Assembly: GCA_003477305.1 (NCBI GenBank)
Contig: DMTN01000025.1
Location: 63,947-77,531, forward strand
Source: Acholeplasmatales bacterium
GTDB taxonomy: Bacteria; Bacillota_I; Bacilli_A; Izemoplasmatales; Hujiaoplasmataceae
Length of the DNA: 13,585 nt
Direction: 5' to 3'
The notes under the pieces are model-generated. The model was not told where the DNA came from. It worked only from the letters and a program-made list of their open reading frames with translations, and made no database searches. This document shows positions 7,198-13,419 of this stretch, piece by piece. The position numbers and the translations under genes were made by a program. Each line of letters opens with the position of its first letter. The stretch's first letter is position 1.

Positions 7198-7213
7198 ATG
7201 TAACCGTATACAT
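7198..7213 (-). promoter_or_regulatory. Operator (perfect cre-consensus match) at the GH94-GH16 promoter
   Basis: The plus strand reads ATGTAACCGTATACAT. It fits the Bacillus CcpA cre consensus WTGNAANCGNWNNCWW at every defined position and has ATGTA/TACAT arms around a central CG. It lies downstream of the -10 box at the same 7-nt distance as the operator of the GH30 unit, so binding would block initiation or early elongation. Catabolite repression by CcpA or control by a substrate-specific LacI-family protein are both open. Confidence 0.72.
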
Positions 7214-7219
7214 GACCTT

Positions 7220-7249
7220 ATTATACCATAATACGCGCGGGCGTGTAAA
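7220..7249 (-). promoter_or_regulatory. Sigma-A-type promoter for the GH94-GH16 unit
   Basis: On the minus strand the -35 is TTTACA (7249-7244, 5 of 6 to consensus), then an 18-nt spacer, then -10 TATAAT (7225-7220, perfect). The predicted start near 7213 leaves a leader of about 30 nt. Confidence 0.75.
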
Positions 7250-7261
7250 CAGGATTAAGAC

Positions 7262-7296
7262 AAAAGAAAACCGGACCGCGCAGCGCGCCGTCCGGT
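7262..7296 (-). terminator. Intrinsic terminator after darA
   Basis: On the minus strand ACCGGAC pairs with GTCCGGT; inside it a G-G mismatch and a GCGC/GCGC stem close on a 3-nt loop (7296-7270). The tract TTTTCTTTTG follows. It begins 18 nt after the darA stop and lies just upstream of the GH94 promoter. Confidence 0.82.
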
Positions 7297-7314
7297 GAAT
7301 CCCGTTTGGGTTGG

Positions 7315-7638
7315 TCAAGCCTTGATGAACTGGTCGACATCGAGGACGAAGACCGTCGCGCCGCCGACCTGAACCTCGACGGGCGTCGATGAGAAAATAC
7401 CGAACTCGCTGGAAATGGCGTTCGGGACCAGTTTGGTGCGGCGTTTTGACATATCGCTGATGACTTGGACGCACTTCTCGACCTGATCGTCCTGCACGCC
7501 GACGAGAATCGTCGTGTTTCCGCTCATGAGAAATCCGCCGGTGGTCGCCAGCTTCGTTACGAAAAAGCCTTCCTTGATGAGCGTCTTGATGACCTTGCTC
7601 GCATCTTCGTTCGAAACGATCGCCAATACCAGTTTCAT
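7315..7638 (-). CDS. darA: DarA/PstA (YaaQ-like) cyclic-di-AMP-binding PII-like protein
   Basis: A 107-residue protein, full length for the family (about 109 in Bacillus). It matches the DUF970/YaaQ pattern nearly throughout: MKLVLAIVSNEDA at the N-terminus, VTKLATTGGFLMSGNTT (27-43), which carries much of the nucleotide-binding site, and VEVQVGGATVFVLDVDQF (87-104) at the C-terminus. The family forms PII-like trimers that bind c-di-AMP in the cytoplasm and change loop conformation; the downstream partner is not established. In many Bacillota it lies near tmk and holB, but here it is monocistronic between the suf operon and the glucanase locus, with its own promoter and terminator. The AAGGTGG ribosome binding site sits 9 nt before the ATG. 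Confidence 0.95.
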   Translation of the reverse strand: MKLVLAIVSNEDASKVIKTLIKEGFFVTKLATTGGFLMSGNTTILVGVQDDQVEKCVQVISDMSKRRTKLVPNAISSEFGIFSSTPVEVQVGGATVFVLDVDQFIKA

Positions 7639-7647
7639 AATTCAGCA

Positions 7648-7670
7648 CCACCTTTTGGAGTATTTTATCA
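7648..7670 (-). promoter_or_regulatory. darA promoter (extended -10) and ribosome binding site
   Basis: On the minus strand TGATAAAAT gives an extended -10: TG at 7670-7669, hexamer TAAAAT at 7667-7662. The best -35 at 17 nt spacing (TTTATC) is weak, which fits an extended -10 promoter. The AAGGTGG ribosome binding site follows at 7654-7648. The leader is very short. Confidence 0.6.
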
Positions 7671-7754
7671 CAAGAATGGGGAAAGATAAAGCCCATTTCC
7701 CAAAAATAGCGCGCAAATTCCCCCTTTTGTTACATCGAATGGTTCCATCCACGA

Positions 7755-7782
7755 AAGAAAACAACGCCAAATGGCGTTGTTT
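7755..7782 (-). terminator. Intrinsic terminator of the suf operon
   Basis: On the minus strand a 10-bp stem (AACAACGCC pairing with GGCGTTGTT, plus one closing A-T pair; 7782-7759) with a 4-nt loop runs into TTTTCTTTC. The hairpin starts 2 nt after the sufB stop codon. Confidence 0.85.
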
Positions 7783-7784
7783 CG

Positions 7785-9197
7785 TCATCCGATCGATCCC
7801 GTCATCTCGAGTTTGATCAATTGATTGAGTTCGACGGCGTATTCCATTGGCAATTCTCGCGCGAACGGTTCGATGAACCCCATCACGATCATTTCCGTCG
7901 CCTGGGCTTCCGAAAGCCCGCGGCTCATCAGGTAGAACAATTCGGCATCGGAGACTTTCGAAACCGTTGCTTCGTGTTCGATCTGGCCGCGGAAGTTCTT
8001 GACGATATTCGTCGGCACGGTGTCCGAGGAGGACTGCGCGTCAAGGATGATCGTATCGCATTCGACTTTGCTTCTTGCGTCGAAGGCGCGCGGACCCTGT
8101 GACACGAGGCCGCGATAGTTGACCTTTCCGCCTTTTGCCGCAATCGACTTCGAAATGATCGTCGAGGTCGTGTTTTTGCCGAGATGGATCATCTTCGCGC
8201 CGGTATCCTGATATTGTCCCTTGCCGGCGAAAGCGATGGAAATCGTCGTTCCCTTCGCATGGTCGCCCTTGAGGATGCAGGAAGGATACTTCATGTTGAG
8301 ACCGGAGCCGATGTTGCCGTCGATCCACTCCATATGTCCGTAGGAGTCGACCACGGCGCGCTTGGTGACGAGGTTGATGATGTTCGTCGACCAGTTCTGG
8401 ACCGTCGAGTAGCGACAGTATGCGTGATCCATGACAAAGATTTCGACGACCGCCGCATGCAGCGAGTCCGACGAATAGATCGGAGCGGTGCAGCCCTCGA
8501 CATAATTGAGCGAGGATCCTTCCTCGACGACGATCAGGGTGCGTTCGAATTGTCCCATCTTTTCCGTGTTGATCCGGAAGTAGGACTGCAGCGGCTTGTC
8601 GATCTTCACGTTCTTCGGAAAGTAGATGAAGGATCCGCCGCTCCAGACCGCGGTATTCAAGGCTGCGTACTTGTTGTCGGTGAAGGGCACCGCTTTTCCG
8701 AAGTATTTCCGGAAGATTTCCGGATACTCCCGAAGCGCGGAGTCGGTATCGAGGAAGATCACGCCGGCGTCCTGGAGCTCTTGGATCGTGCTGTGATAGA
8801 CCGCTTCCGATTCGAACTGGGTCGTCACGCCCGCCAGATACTTCTGCTCCGCTTCGGGGATGCCGAGTTTCGCGAAGGTGTCTTTGATCGATGCGGGGAC
8901 CTCGCTCCAGTCCTTCTCGACCTTTTCCGAGGACTTGATGAAGTAGACGATGTCGGAAAAATCGATGCCGGAAAGATCCGGACCCCAGCTGGAATTCGGT
9001 TTTTTGAGGAACGCGTCATACGCCTTGAGGCGGATTTCCGTCATCCACGCGGGCTCGCCCTTGATCCGGGAGATGTCGCGGACGGTATCCGCGGTCAAGC
9101 CGCGGGTCGTCGCATAGACGGTTTTCGCTTCGGTTGAGAATCCGTACTTGTATTCGCCGACGACGCTTTCGGCCGTCGGGTTCTTGGCTTCCGCCAT
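7785..9197 (-). CDS. sufB: SufB, Fe-S cluster scaffold subunit
   Basis: A 470-residue protein, normal for Bacillota SufB. It is the scaffold on which Fe-S clusters are built in the SufBCD complex. Visible features are the N-terminal helical part, the long parallel beta-helix core, and VEGCTAP with Cys236 (equivalent to the conserved internal Cys). SKVECDT holds Cys380, the expected cluster or persulfide ligand, and IEHEATVSKVSDAELFYLMSRGL is the C-terminal SufC-contact region. The Met at 9197 is preceded by AGGTGA 4 nt upstream, whereas an in-frame Met at 9260 would lie inside sufU. It is the last gene of the operon, 8 nt after sufU, whose stop codon overlaps its ribosome binding site. There is no intein or insertion. 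Confidence 0.97.
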   Translation of the reverse strand: MAEAKNPTAESVVGEYKYGFSTEAKTVYATTRGLTADTVRDISRIKGEPAWMTEIRLKAYDAFLKKPNSSWGPDLSGIDFSDIVYFIKSSEKVEKDWSEVPASIKDTFAKLGIPEAEQKYLAGVTTQFESEAVYHSTIQELQDAGVIFLDTDSALREYPEIFRKYFGKAVPFTDNKYAALNTAVWSGGSFIYFPKNVKIDKPLQSYFRINTEKMGQFERTLIVVEEGSSLNYVEGCTAPIYSSDSLHAAVVEIFVMDHAYCRYSTVQNWSTNIINLVTKRAVVDSYGHMEWIDGNIGSGLNMKYPSCILKGDHAKGTTISIAFAGKGQYQDTGAKMIHLGKNTTSTIISKSIAAKGGKVNYRGLVSQGPRAFDARSKVECDTIILDAQSSSDTVPTNIVKNFRGQIEHEATVSKVSDAELFYLMSRGLSEAQATEMIVMGFIEPFARELPMEYAVELNQLIKLEMTGSIG

Positions 9198-9205
9198 GAT
9201 CTCAC

Positions 9206-9637
9206 CTATTTCTGTTCTTCGATGGTACGCACGAATGCCTGCCAGGCGATCGATGCGCACTTGACGCGCGCCGGAAATTGATTGACGCCGGCGAAGACGG
9301 CGGCTTCCTCGAGATCGACGGAGGCGTCGTATTCCTTGTTCGATACCAGTTTGAGATAGTTATCCGCAAGCAGCAGCGCTTCGGCGACGGTCTTGCCGAT
9401 GACGGTTTCCGTCATGACGGACGCCGACGCGCAACAGATGCTGCAGCCGTGGCCGTCATGACGACAATCCTTGACCGTTCCATCCGCGAAAAGCGTCTGC
9501 ACCGTGATATCATCGCCGCACGACGGATTCTTGATATGCGCCGTGACATACCCGGGTTGTTCCGAAAGGCCCTTGTTGCGGGGATTTTTGTAATGTTCCA
9601 TGATGATCTGGCGATACAGGTTGTCAAGATCGGCCAT
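9206..9637 (-). CDS. sufU: SufU, zinc-dependent sulfurtransferase partner of SufS
   Basis: A 143-residue protein of IscU-like fold. The SufU-type metal set is present: Cys40 and Asp42 in NPSCGDD, Cys65 in GHGCSICCAS, and Cys127 in VKCAS. These correspond to the Bacillus zinc site, where the motif keeps the extra spacing that distinguishes SufU from scaffold-type IscU. Known role: it accepts persulfide sulfur from SufS and passes it on for cluster assembly. I took the Met at 9637 because a GGAG lies 6 nt upstream; longer in-frame starts would run back into sufS. It lies 11 nt after sufS and 8 nt before sufB. Confidence 0.96.
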   Translation of the reverse strand: MADLDNLYRQIIMEHYKNPRNKGLSEQPGYVTAHIKNPSCGDDITVQTLFADGTVKDCRHDGHGCSICCASASVMTETVIGKTVAEALLLADNYLKLVSNKEYDASVDLEEAAVFAGVNQFPARVKCASIAWQAFVRTIEEQK

Positions 9638-9648
9638 GCTGCTCTCCC

Positions 9649-10857
9649 CTAGAAGCCGACGCCCTTGAAGAACCGGACGGCTTCTTTCGCCACCGCGACC
9701 AGACGGTCGCAGTCGGCGTATGTATTGTAAAGATAGAAGGACGCCCGCAAGCACGCTTCGATGCCGAGCGCCTTGATCGCGAGCTGGGCGCAATGATGAC
9801 CGGCACGCAGCGATACGTGCTGTTCGGCGAAGAAGGTCGCGGCGTCGTGGGGATGGACGCCTTCGATGTTGAAGGCGATGATTCCCGTATCCGCGGTGGG
9901 ATTGTAGATGACGATTCCTTCCACCTTCTTGAGTTGGGTAAAGGCATAACGCCGGATTCGGACGACGTGGTCTTCGATCGCATCGAGACCGATCGATTGC
10001 AACATGTCGACGGCGGCGCCGAGTCCGATCGCGGATGCGATCGGCATCGTTCCGGCTTCGAACTTATAAGGAGCCTCTTTCCAGGTCGAACGGTCCTTGT
10101 TGACTTCGTCGATCATCTCGCCGCCGAATTCGATCGGCTCCATTTCGGCGAGCAGGGCGGACTTTCCATAGAGGACGCCGATGCCGGTCGGGCCGAGCAT
10201 CTTGTGTCCCGAAAACGCCAGGAAATCGACGTCGAGGCACTTCACGTCGATCGACAGATGCTGGACCGCCTGAGCGGCGTCGGCGACGACGATGGCGCCG
10301 GAAGCGTGGGCAAGCGCGATGATCTCCGCAAGCGGCGTGATGTATCCCATGACATTGGACACATAGGTCAAGGCGACGACTTTCGTCTTCGATGTGAGCA
10401 CCGAACGCACGTTGTCGACCGTGATCCGCAGTTCCGGATCGAGCGGTACATAGACAAGTTTTGCGCCGACTTTGGCGGCGAGCGCCTGCCACGGAAGAAT
10501 CGAGGAGTGATGCTCGAGCTGTGAAACGATCACCTCGTCGCCGGGTTGCAGATGCGCGGCTCCGTAGGAGGAAGCGACGAGATTGAGGGCAGCCGTGCCG
10601 CCGCGGAGGAAGACGACTTCTTCTTCCTTGGCGTGGATGAAAGCGGCGACTTTGGCGCGCGCTTCTTCGTAGAGACGGGTGGCTTCATAACTGGAAGCGT
10701 ACATGCCGCGGTGAATGTTGACGGACAGATCGTGGTAATAATGGTCGACGGCGGCGATCACCGACAGCGGCTTCAGACTTGATGCGGCGCTGTCAAGGAA
10801 TGCCTCGTCCTTGCCGGCGAGCTGCGGGAACTGCTCCCGCCAGGGATTCTTTTCCAT
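9649..10857 (-). CDS. sufS: SufS, group II cysteine desulfurase
   Basis: A 402-residue PLP enzyme that removes sulfur from cysteine as an enzyme-bound persulfide and yields alanine. Landmarks: the N-terminus with YLDSAA-like FLDSAASS, EHHSSILPW (His116/His117, PLP stacking), DAAQAVQHLSIDV (193-205), the PLP Schiff-base Lys219 in SGHKMLGPTGIG, and catalytic Cys356 in RAGHHCAQ. The residues between Lys219 and Cys356 show the usual group II spacing. GGAGGT stands 8 nt before the ATG, which overlaps the sufD stop codon by one base (TGATG), so the two are translationally coupled. Confidence 0.97.
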   Translation of the reverse strand: MEKNPWREQFPQLAGKDEAFLDSAASSLKPLSVIAAVDHYYHDLSVNIHRGMYASSYEATRLYEEARAKVAAFIHAKEEEVVFLRGGTAALNLVASSYGAAHLQPGDEVIVSQLEHHSSILPWQALAAKVGAKLVYVPLDPELRITVDNVRSVLTSKTKVVALTYVSNVMGYITPLAEIIALAHASGAIVVADAAQAVQHLSIDVKCLDVDFLAFSGHKMLGPTGIGVLYGKSALLAEMEPIEFGGEMIDEVNKDRSTWKEAPYKFEAGTMPIASAIGLGAAVDMLQSIGLDAIEDHVVRIRRYAFTQLKKVEGIVIYNPTADTGIIAFNIEGVHPHDAATFFAEQHVSLRAGHHCAQLAIKALGIEACLRASFYLYNTYADCDRLVAVAKEAVRFFKGVGF

Positions 10858-11777
10858 CAGGATGCACCTCCGATTTTGGCGTCGAGCGCCTTTTCAAAGA
10901 GCCGGCGCAGGGCCGGATCGTTCAATTTCATGGCAAAGGGAGCGGTATACCCGGAAACGATGAGCCGTTTCGCGGTCGCCTGGTCGAGGCCGCGGGACGA
11001 CAGGTAGAACAGTTCATCGGAGTTGATGCGTCCGATCGCGCAACCGTGTCCGGCTTCGACGTCGAATTCGTCGATGAGCAGTTTGGGAGCTACTTCGATC
11101 GACGCCCGTTCGCCCAAAAGCACGCCGCGGTTCTGCTGCTTGCAGCGGGACCCCGCATTGCCTTTGGCGATCGCGCCGGTCACGTCGAAGACGACCTGGG
11201 CGGAATCGGATGCAATCAGCGAGTTCACAAGATCGGAAACGCTTCGGGGAGCATCGTGACGCACCGACTGCAAGGCTTCGAGGGAATCCTCGAAGGCAAG
11301 CACGCCAAGCGTTTCGGAGCGCAGCGTTCCGCCCTCGCCTGTGAGTATCGATCGGTCCTGAACGGTGGTTTTCCCGCCATTCAGGAGGATCGTCGCAAGC
11401 GTAAGTGAGGCTCCCGAGGTCACTGCGACGGAGCGTTCGAACGCGGTTTCTTCGGTCGCGCCGATGAGATAGAATTCGACTGATGCAGTTGAACCTTCAT
11501 CCATCCGGATCGCGAAATTCCACGACGAGGAAGCGGCGGAACAGAGGAAAATCCGCACTTTGGATGGGGTGGCGGCCTTGAAGCGGATGACGATGGGGGC
11601 GGTTCCGGCGCCGATCAGGACGATGGCGGCGGCTTCCCGCTGCGATTTGGTGCCGAAGGTGAAGCGGATCTGGGAACGAAGGACGGCCATCGATCCGGAA
11701 AAGAGATGATTGACGCGACCGCGCGCGGAGAGGATCGCGACATCGCGCAGTTCGCGTAATGCCCGGGGGATTCTCAT
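10857..11777 (-). CDS. sufD: SufD, SufBC partner subunit (short form)
   Basis: A 306-residue SufD. It shows the beta-helix core (repeating strands with Ser/Thr/Gly turns, about 30-230) and the conserved end: EAGHGCAIGRI with His244, matching the His that matters in E. coli SufD, then DELFYLSSRGLDQATAKRLIVSGY, the SufC-binding helix. It is clearly shorter than the roughly 420-440 residues usual for SufD, lacking most of the N-terminal helical domain. The Met at 11777 lies 10 nt after the sufC stop. Longer in-frame Met codons (up to 11885) fall inside sufC, and the added residues do not resemble SufD. Shine-Dalgarno is weak, so coupling to sufC is likely. SufD forms a heterodimer with SufB in the SufBC2D complex. 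Confidence 0.92.
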   Translation of the reverse strand: MRIPRALRELRDVAILSARGRVNHLFSGSMAVLRSQIRFTFGTKSQREAAAIVLIGAGTAPIVIRFKAATPSKVRIFLCSAASSSWNFAIRMDEGSTASVEFYLIGATEETAFERSVAVTSGASLTLATILLNGGKTTVQDRSILTGEGGTLRSETLGVLAFEDSLEALQSVRHDAPRSVSDLVNSLIASDSAQVVFDVTGAIAKGNAGSRCKQQNRGVLLGERASIEVAPKLLIDEFDVEAGHGCAIGRINSDELFYLSSRGLDQATAKRLIVSGYTAPFAMKLNDPALRRLFEKALDAKIGGAS

Positions 11778-11787
11778 GATCCCGCCG

Positions 11788-12606
11788 TCACTTCGTGAAG
11801 ACTTTCGTCGCACAAGTACCGAGTGCGGCGGGCTTTTTCCGCTCATCGAAATCATCGATGCCAAGTTCCGTCTTGAGCCAGTCATAACCTTCGGAATCGA
11901 TTTTGCGGATCAATTCGCGACCACCGGTCTTGACGATCCTGCCTTTGATCATGATGTGGACGAAATCGGGGATGATATAGTCGAGAAGGCGTTCGTAATG
12001 GGTGATGAGGACCATGCCGAGGTCGGGGGACTTCATCGCCGTGACGGCTTCTCCGACGATCCGGAGGGCGTCGACGTCAAGACCCGAGTCGATCTCGTCG
12101 AGGAAGGCGATCTTCGGTTTCAGCATCTGCATCTGCAAGATCTCGTTGCGCTTCTTCTCGCCGCCGCTGAACCCTTCGTTCAAATAACGGTGCGCAAGCC
12201 CCGAGCCCATTTTGAGTTTTGCGGCGGCGGCTTCGAATTCGAGGATGAATTTGCCGATGCGGAGCTTCTTGTCGGCGGACATCCGCGCCTGGACGGCGGT
12301 CTTGACGAAATCGAAATTCGTGACGCCGGGAACCTCGACCGGGTTTTGCATCGCGAGGAAAATCCCGGCGCGGCTGCGCTCGTCGACCGGAAGATGGGTG
12401 ACGTCGAGATCGTCGAGCAGGATCGCGCCGGATTCGATCGTGTATTTGGGGTGTCCCATGACCGCGGATGCGAGCGTCGATTTTCCGGTTCCGTTCGGCC
12501 CCATGATGGCGTGTGTCTCACCACCGTTGACGACAAGGTCGACATCCTTCAAAATCATCGTTCCATCCACGGATACATTCAGTTTTTGGATTCTCAGTGT
12601 GCTCAT
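11788..12606 (-). CDS. sufC: SufC, ABC-type ATPase of the SUF complex
   Basis: A 272-residue soluble ABC ATPase that drives conformational change in SufBCD. The Walker A is GPNGTGKST (Lys42), the Q-loop region AMQNPVEVPG (85-94), the signature FSGGEKKRNE (146-155), Walker B IAFLDEIDSGLD (Asp170, Glu171), and the switch His203 in ITHYERLL. Two Met codons compete; GGAGG lies 7 nt before the one at 12606 but only 1 nt before that at 12612, so I use 12606. Compared with the usual 248-260 residues it carries a modest C-terminal tail (FDERKKPAALGTC...). It is the first gene of the suf operon. Confidence 0.97.
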   Translation of the reverse strand: MSTLRIQKLNVSVDGTMILKDVDLVVNGGETHAIMGPNGTGKSTLASAVMGHPKYTIESGAILLDDLDVTHLPVDERSRAGIFLAMQNPVEVPGVTNFDFVKTAVQARMSADKKLRIGKFILEFEAAAAKLKMGSGLAHRYLNEGFSGGEKKRNEILQMQMLKPKIAFLDEIDSGLDVDALRIVGEAVTAMKSPDLGMVLITHYERLLDYIIPDFVHIMIKGRIVKTGGRELIRKIDSEGYDWLKTELGIDDFDERKKPAALGTCATKVFTK

Positions 12607-12613
12607 ATGCATT

Positions 12614-12618
12614 CCTCC
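12614..12618 (-). promoter_or_regulatory. Ribosome binding site of sufC
   Basis: GGAGG on the minus strand leaves a 7-nt gap to the ATG at 12606. It decides against the first Met of the frame, which would be only 1 nt away. Confidence 0.8.
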
Positions 12619-12629
12619 GAAACACCCAT

Positions 12630-12658
12630 ATTCTACCGTATCCGGGCACTAATTGCAA
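12630..12658 (-). promoter_or_regulatory. suf operon promoter
   Basis: On the minus strand the -35 is TTGCAA (12658-12653), with a 17-nt spacer, and the -10 is TAGAAT (12635-12630, 5 of 6). The leader to sufC is short and I see no Fur-box or other recognised operator in it. Confidence 0.65.
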
Positions 12659-12681
12659 AGATAGTCACTTTTTATCGCAAG

Positions 12682-12707
12682 AAAAAGGGAATCGGCGTCC
12701 GATTCCC
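12682..12707 (-). terminator. Intrinsic terminator after the MgtC-family gene
   Basis: On the minus strand GGGAATCGG and CCGATTCCC form a perfect 9-bp stem with a 3-nt loop, then TTTTT. The first stem base directly follows the TAG stop codon. Confidence 0.88.
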
Positions 12708-13265
12708 CTATTTCTCGATGATTTCACTCCCGAGGATCTCGGGGCTTCGAACGTGTTTGATGGCCGTCAGATCCAGCAGTTTGCGGATCAGGGTGAGGAA
12801 GATGAACGAGAAGACCGACAGGACGATGCCAAGGGCGTAGGAGCCCATCCCGAAACACAGGCCGATCATCGCGCCAAGCCAAAGCGTGGCGGCGGTCGTG
12901 AGGCCGTAGATGCCGTTTGACGTCTTGAGGATCGTGCCGGCGCCGAGGAAGCCGACGCCCACCACGACCTGCGCGATGACGCGCTGCCGTTCGAGGTTCA
13001 CCGTGAGCAACAAGGTGGGATCAAGGGCGAGCGCGAGCGCTTCCTGATAGAGATACTCCTGCAGGATCGCAATGCCGCAGGCGCCGAAGGCGACCATCAG
13101 ATGAGTCGTAACACCCGCGATTTTGTGCCGCAATTGCCGCTCGATGCCGATGAAACCGACGAAGACCGCCGTGAGACCGAGACGAAGGATCATTTCCCCG
13201 ATCGAAGGATCGGTCTGAAGCCATTCGATTGCCATGAATCGGACCATGATATCACCTTTCACCAT
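12708..13265 (-). CDS. MgtC/SapB-family inner-membrane protein
   Basis: A 185-residue integral membrane protein. About five hydrophobic segments are visible (roughly 24-41, 53-72, 96-113, 121-139, 143-160). Family motifs are GIERQLRHKIAGVTTHLMVAFGACG (40-64, the first loop and second helix) and VVGVGFLGAGTI (101-112). It ends soon after the membrane part, so it lacks the cytosolic ACT-like domain of longer MgtC proteins. In pathogens MgtC relatives affect magnesium starvation and ATP synthase, but the biochemical activity of this short environmental type is unknown. The Met at 13265 has GAGGAG 7 nt upstream; the Met at 13247 also has a purine-rich site and would give 179 residues. It is monocistronic, between its own promoter and terminator. 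Confidence 0.92.
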   Translation of the reverse strand: MVKGDIMVRFMAIEWLQTDPSIGEMILRLGLTAVFVGFIGIERQLRHKIAGVTTHLMVAFGACGIAILQEYLYQEALALALDPTLLLTVNLERQRVIAQVVVGVGFLGAGTILKTSNGIYGLTTAATLWLGAMIGLCFGMGSYALGIVLSVFSFIFLTLIRKLLDLTAIKHVRSPEILGSEIIEK

Positions 13266-13272
13266 CGCTTTT

Positions 13273-13278
13273 CTCCTC
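13273..13278 (-). promoter_or_regulatory. Ribosome binding site of the MgtC-family gene
   Basis: GAGGAG on the minus strand lies 7 nt before the ATG at 13265 and favours that start over 13247 and the in-frame Met at 13280. Confidence 0.7.
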
Positions 13279-13310
13279 AAGAGAAAGCGCTTTACTTCTA
13301 TAGGATTTAT

Positions 13311-13339
13311 ATTATAACAGAACGAAAAGTCATTTACAA
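13311..13339 (-). promoter_or_regulatory. Promoter of the MgtC-family gene
   Basis: On the minus strand the -35 is TTGTAA (13339-13334), with a 17-nt spacer, and a perfect -10 TATAAT (13316-13311). The leader is about 40 nt. Confidence 0.7.
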
Positions 13340-13345
13340 TACTTT

Positions 13346-13364
13346 CTTTGACACTTTGTCAAAG
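13346..13364. promoter_or_regulatory. Perfect inverted repeat upstream of the MgtC-family promoter
   Basis: CTTTGACA and TGTCAAAG are exact 8-bp inverted arms around a 3-nt centre. It ends 6 nt upstream of the -35 box and follows the previous terminator. Its place suits a transcription factor binding site; it has no U-tract, so it is not a second terminator. The factor is unknown. Confidence 0.45.
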
Positions 13365-13365
13365 C

Positions 13366-13398
13366 AAAAAAGGCATGGACCGAAGTCCGATGCCTTTT
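13366..13398 (-). terminator. Intrinsic terminator after the right-edge gene
   Basis: On the minus strand a 13-bp stem with one bulged C (AAAAGGCAT plus GGAC) closes on a TTCG tetraloop and runs into a T6 tract. It begins 21 nt after the stop of the partial gene. Confidence 0.88.
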
Positions 13399-13419
13399 GC
13401 GTGATGAATGCTTTGAAAG

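Noticed and set aside
7184..7696. 170-codon minus-strand frame across darA
   Set aside because: It is an out-of-frame shadow of darA that reads through darA's promoter and terminator.
7674..7702. Weak hairpin (ATGGG/CCCAT or GGGAAA/TTTCCC) upstream of darA
   Set aside because: Short alternative pairings in an A/T-rich promoter region with a large loop; not convincing as a riboswitch or attenuator.
9198..9260. Longer SufB start at 9260
   Set aside because: It would overlap sufU and adds residues unlike SufB; AGGTGA stands before the Met at 9197.
9638..9793. Longer SufU start at 9793
   Set aside because: The added residues are an out-of-frame reading of the sufS end; the family starts at MADLDNLY with its own ribosome binding site.
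11778..11885. Longer SufD start at 11885
   Set aside because: It lies inside sufC in another frame and the extra 36 residues are Arg/Ser-rich without similarity to SufD.
11710..12840. 376-codon plus-strand frame opposite sufC and sufD
   Set aside because: It covers the sufC coding region, the suf promoter and the mgtC-side terminator, and has no recognisable protein features.
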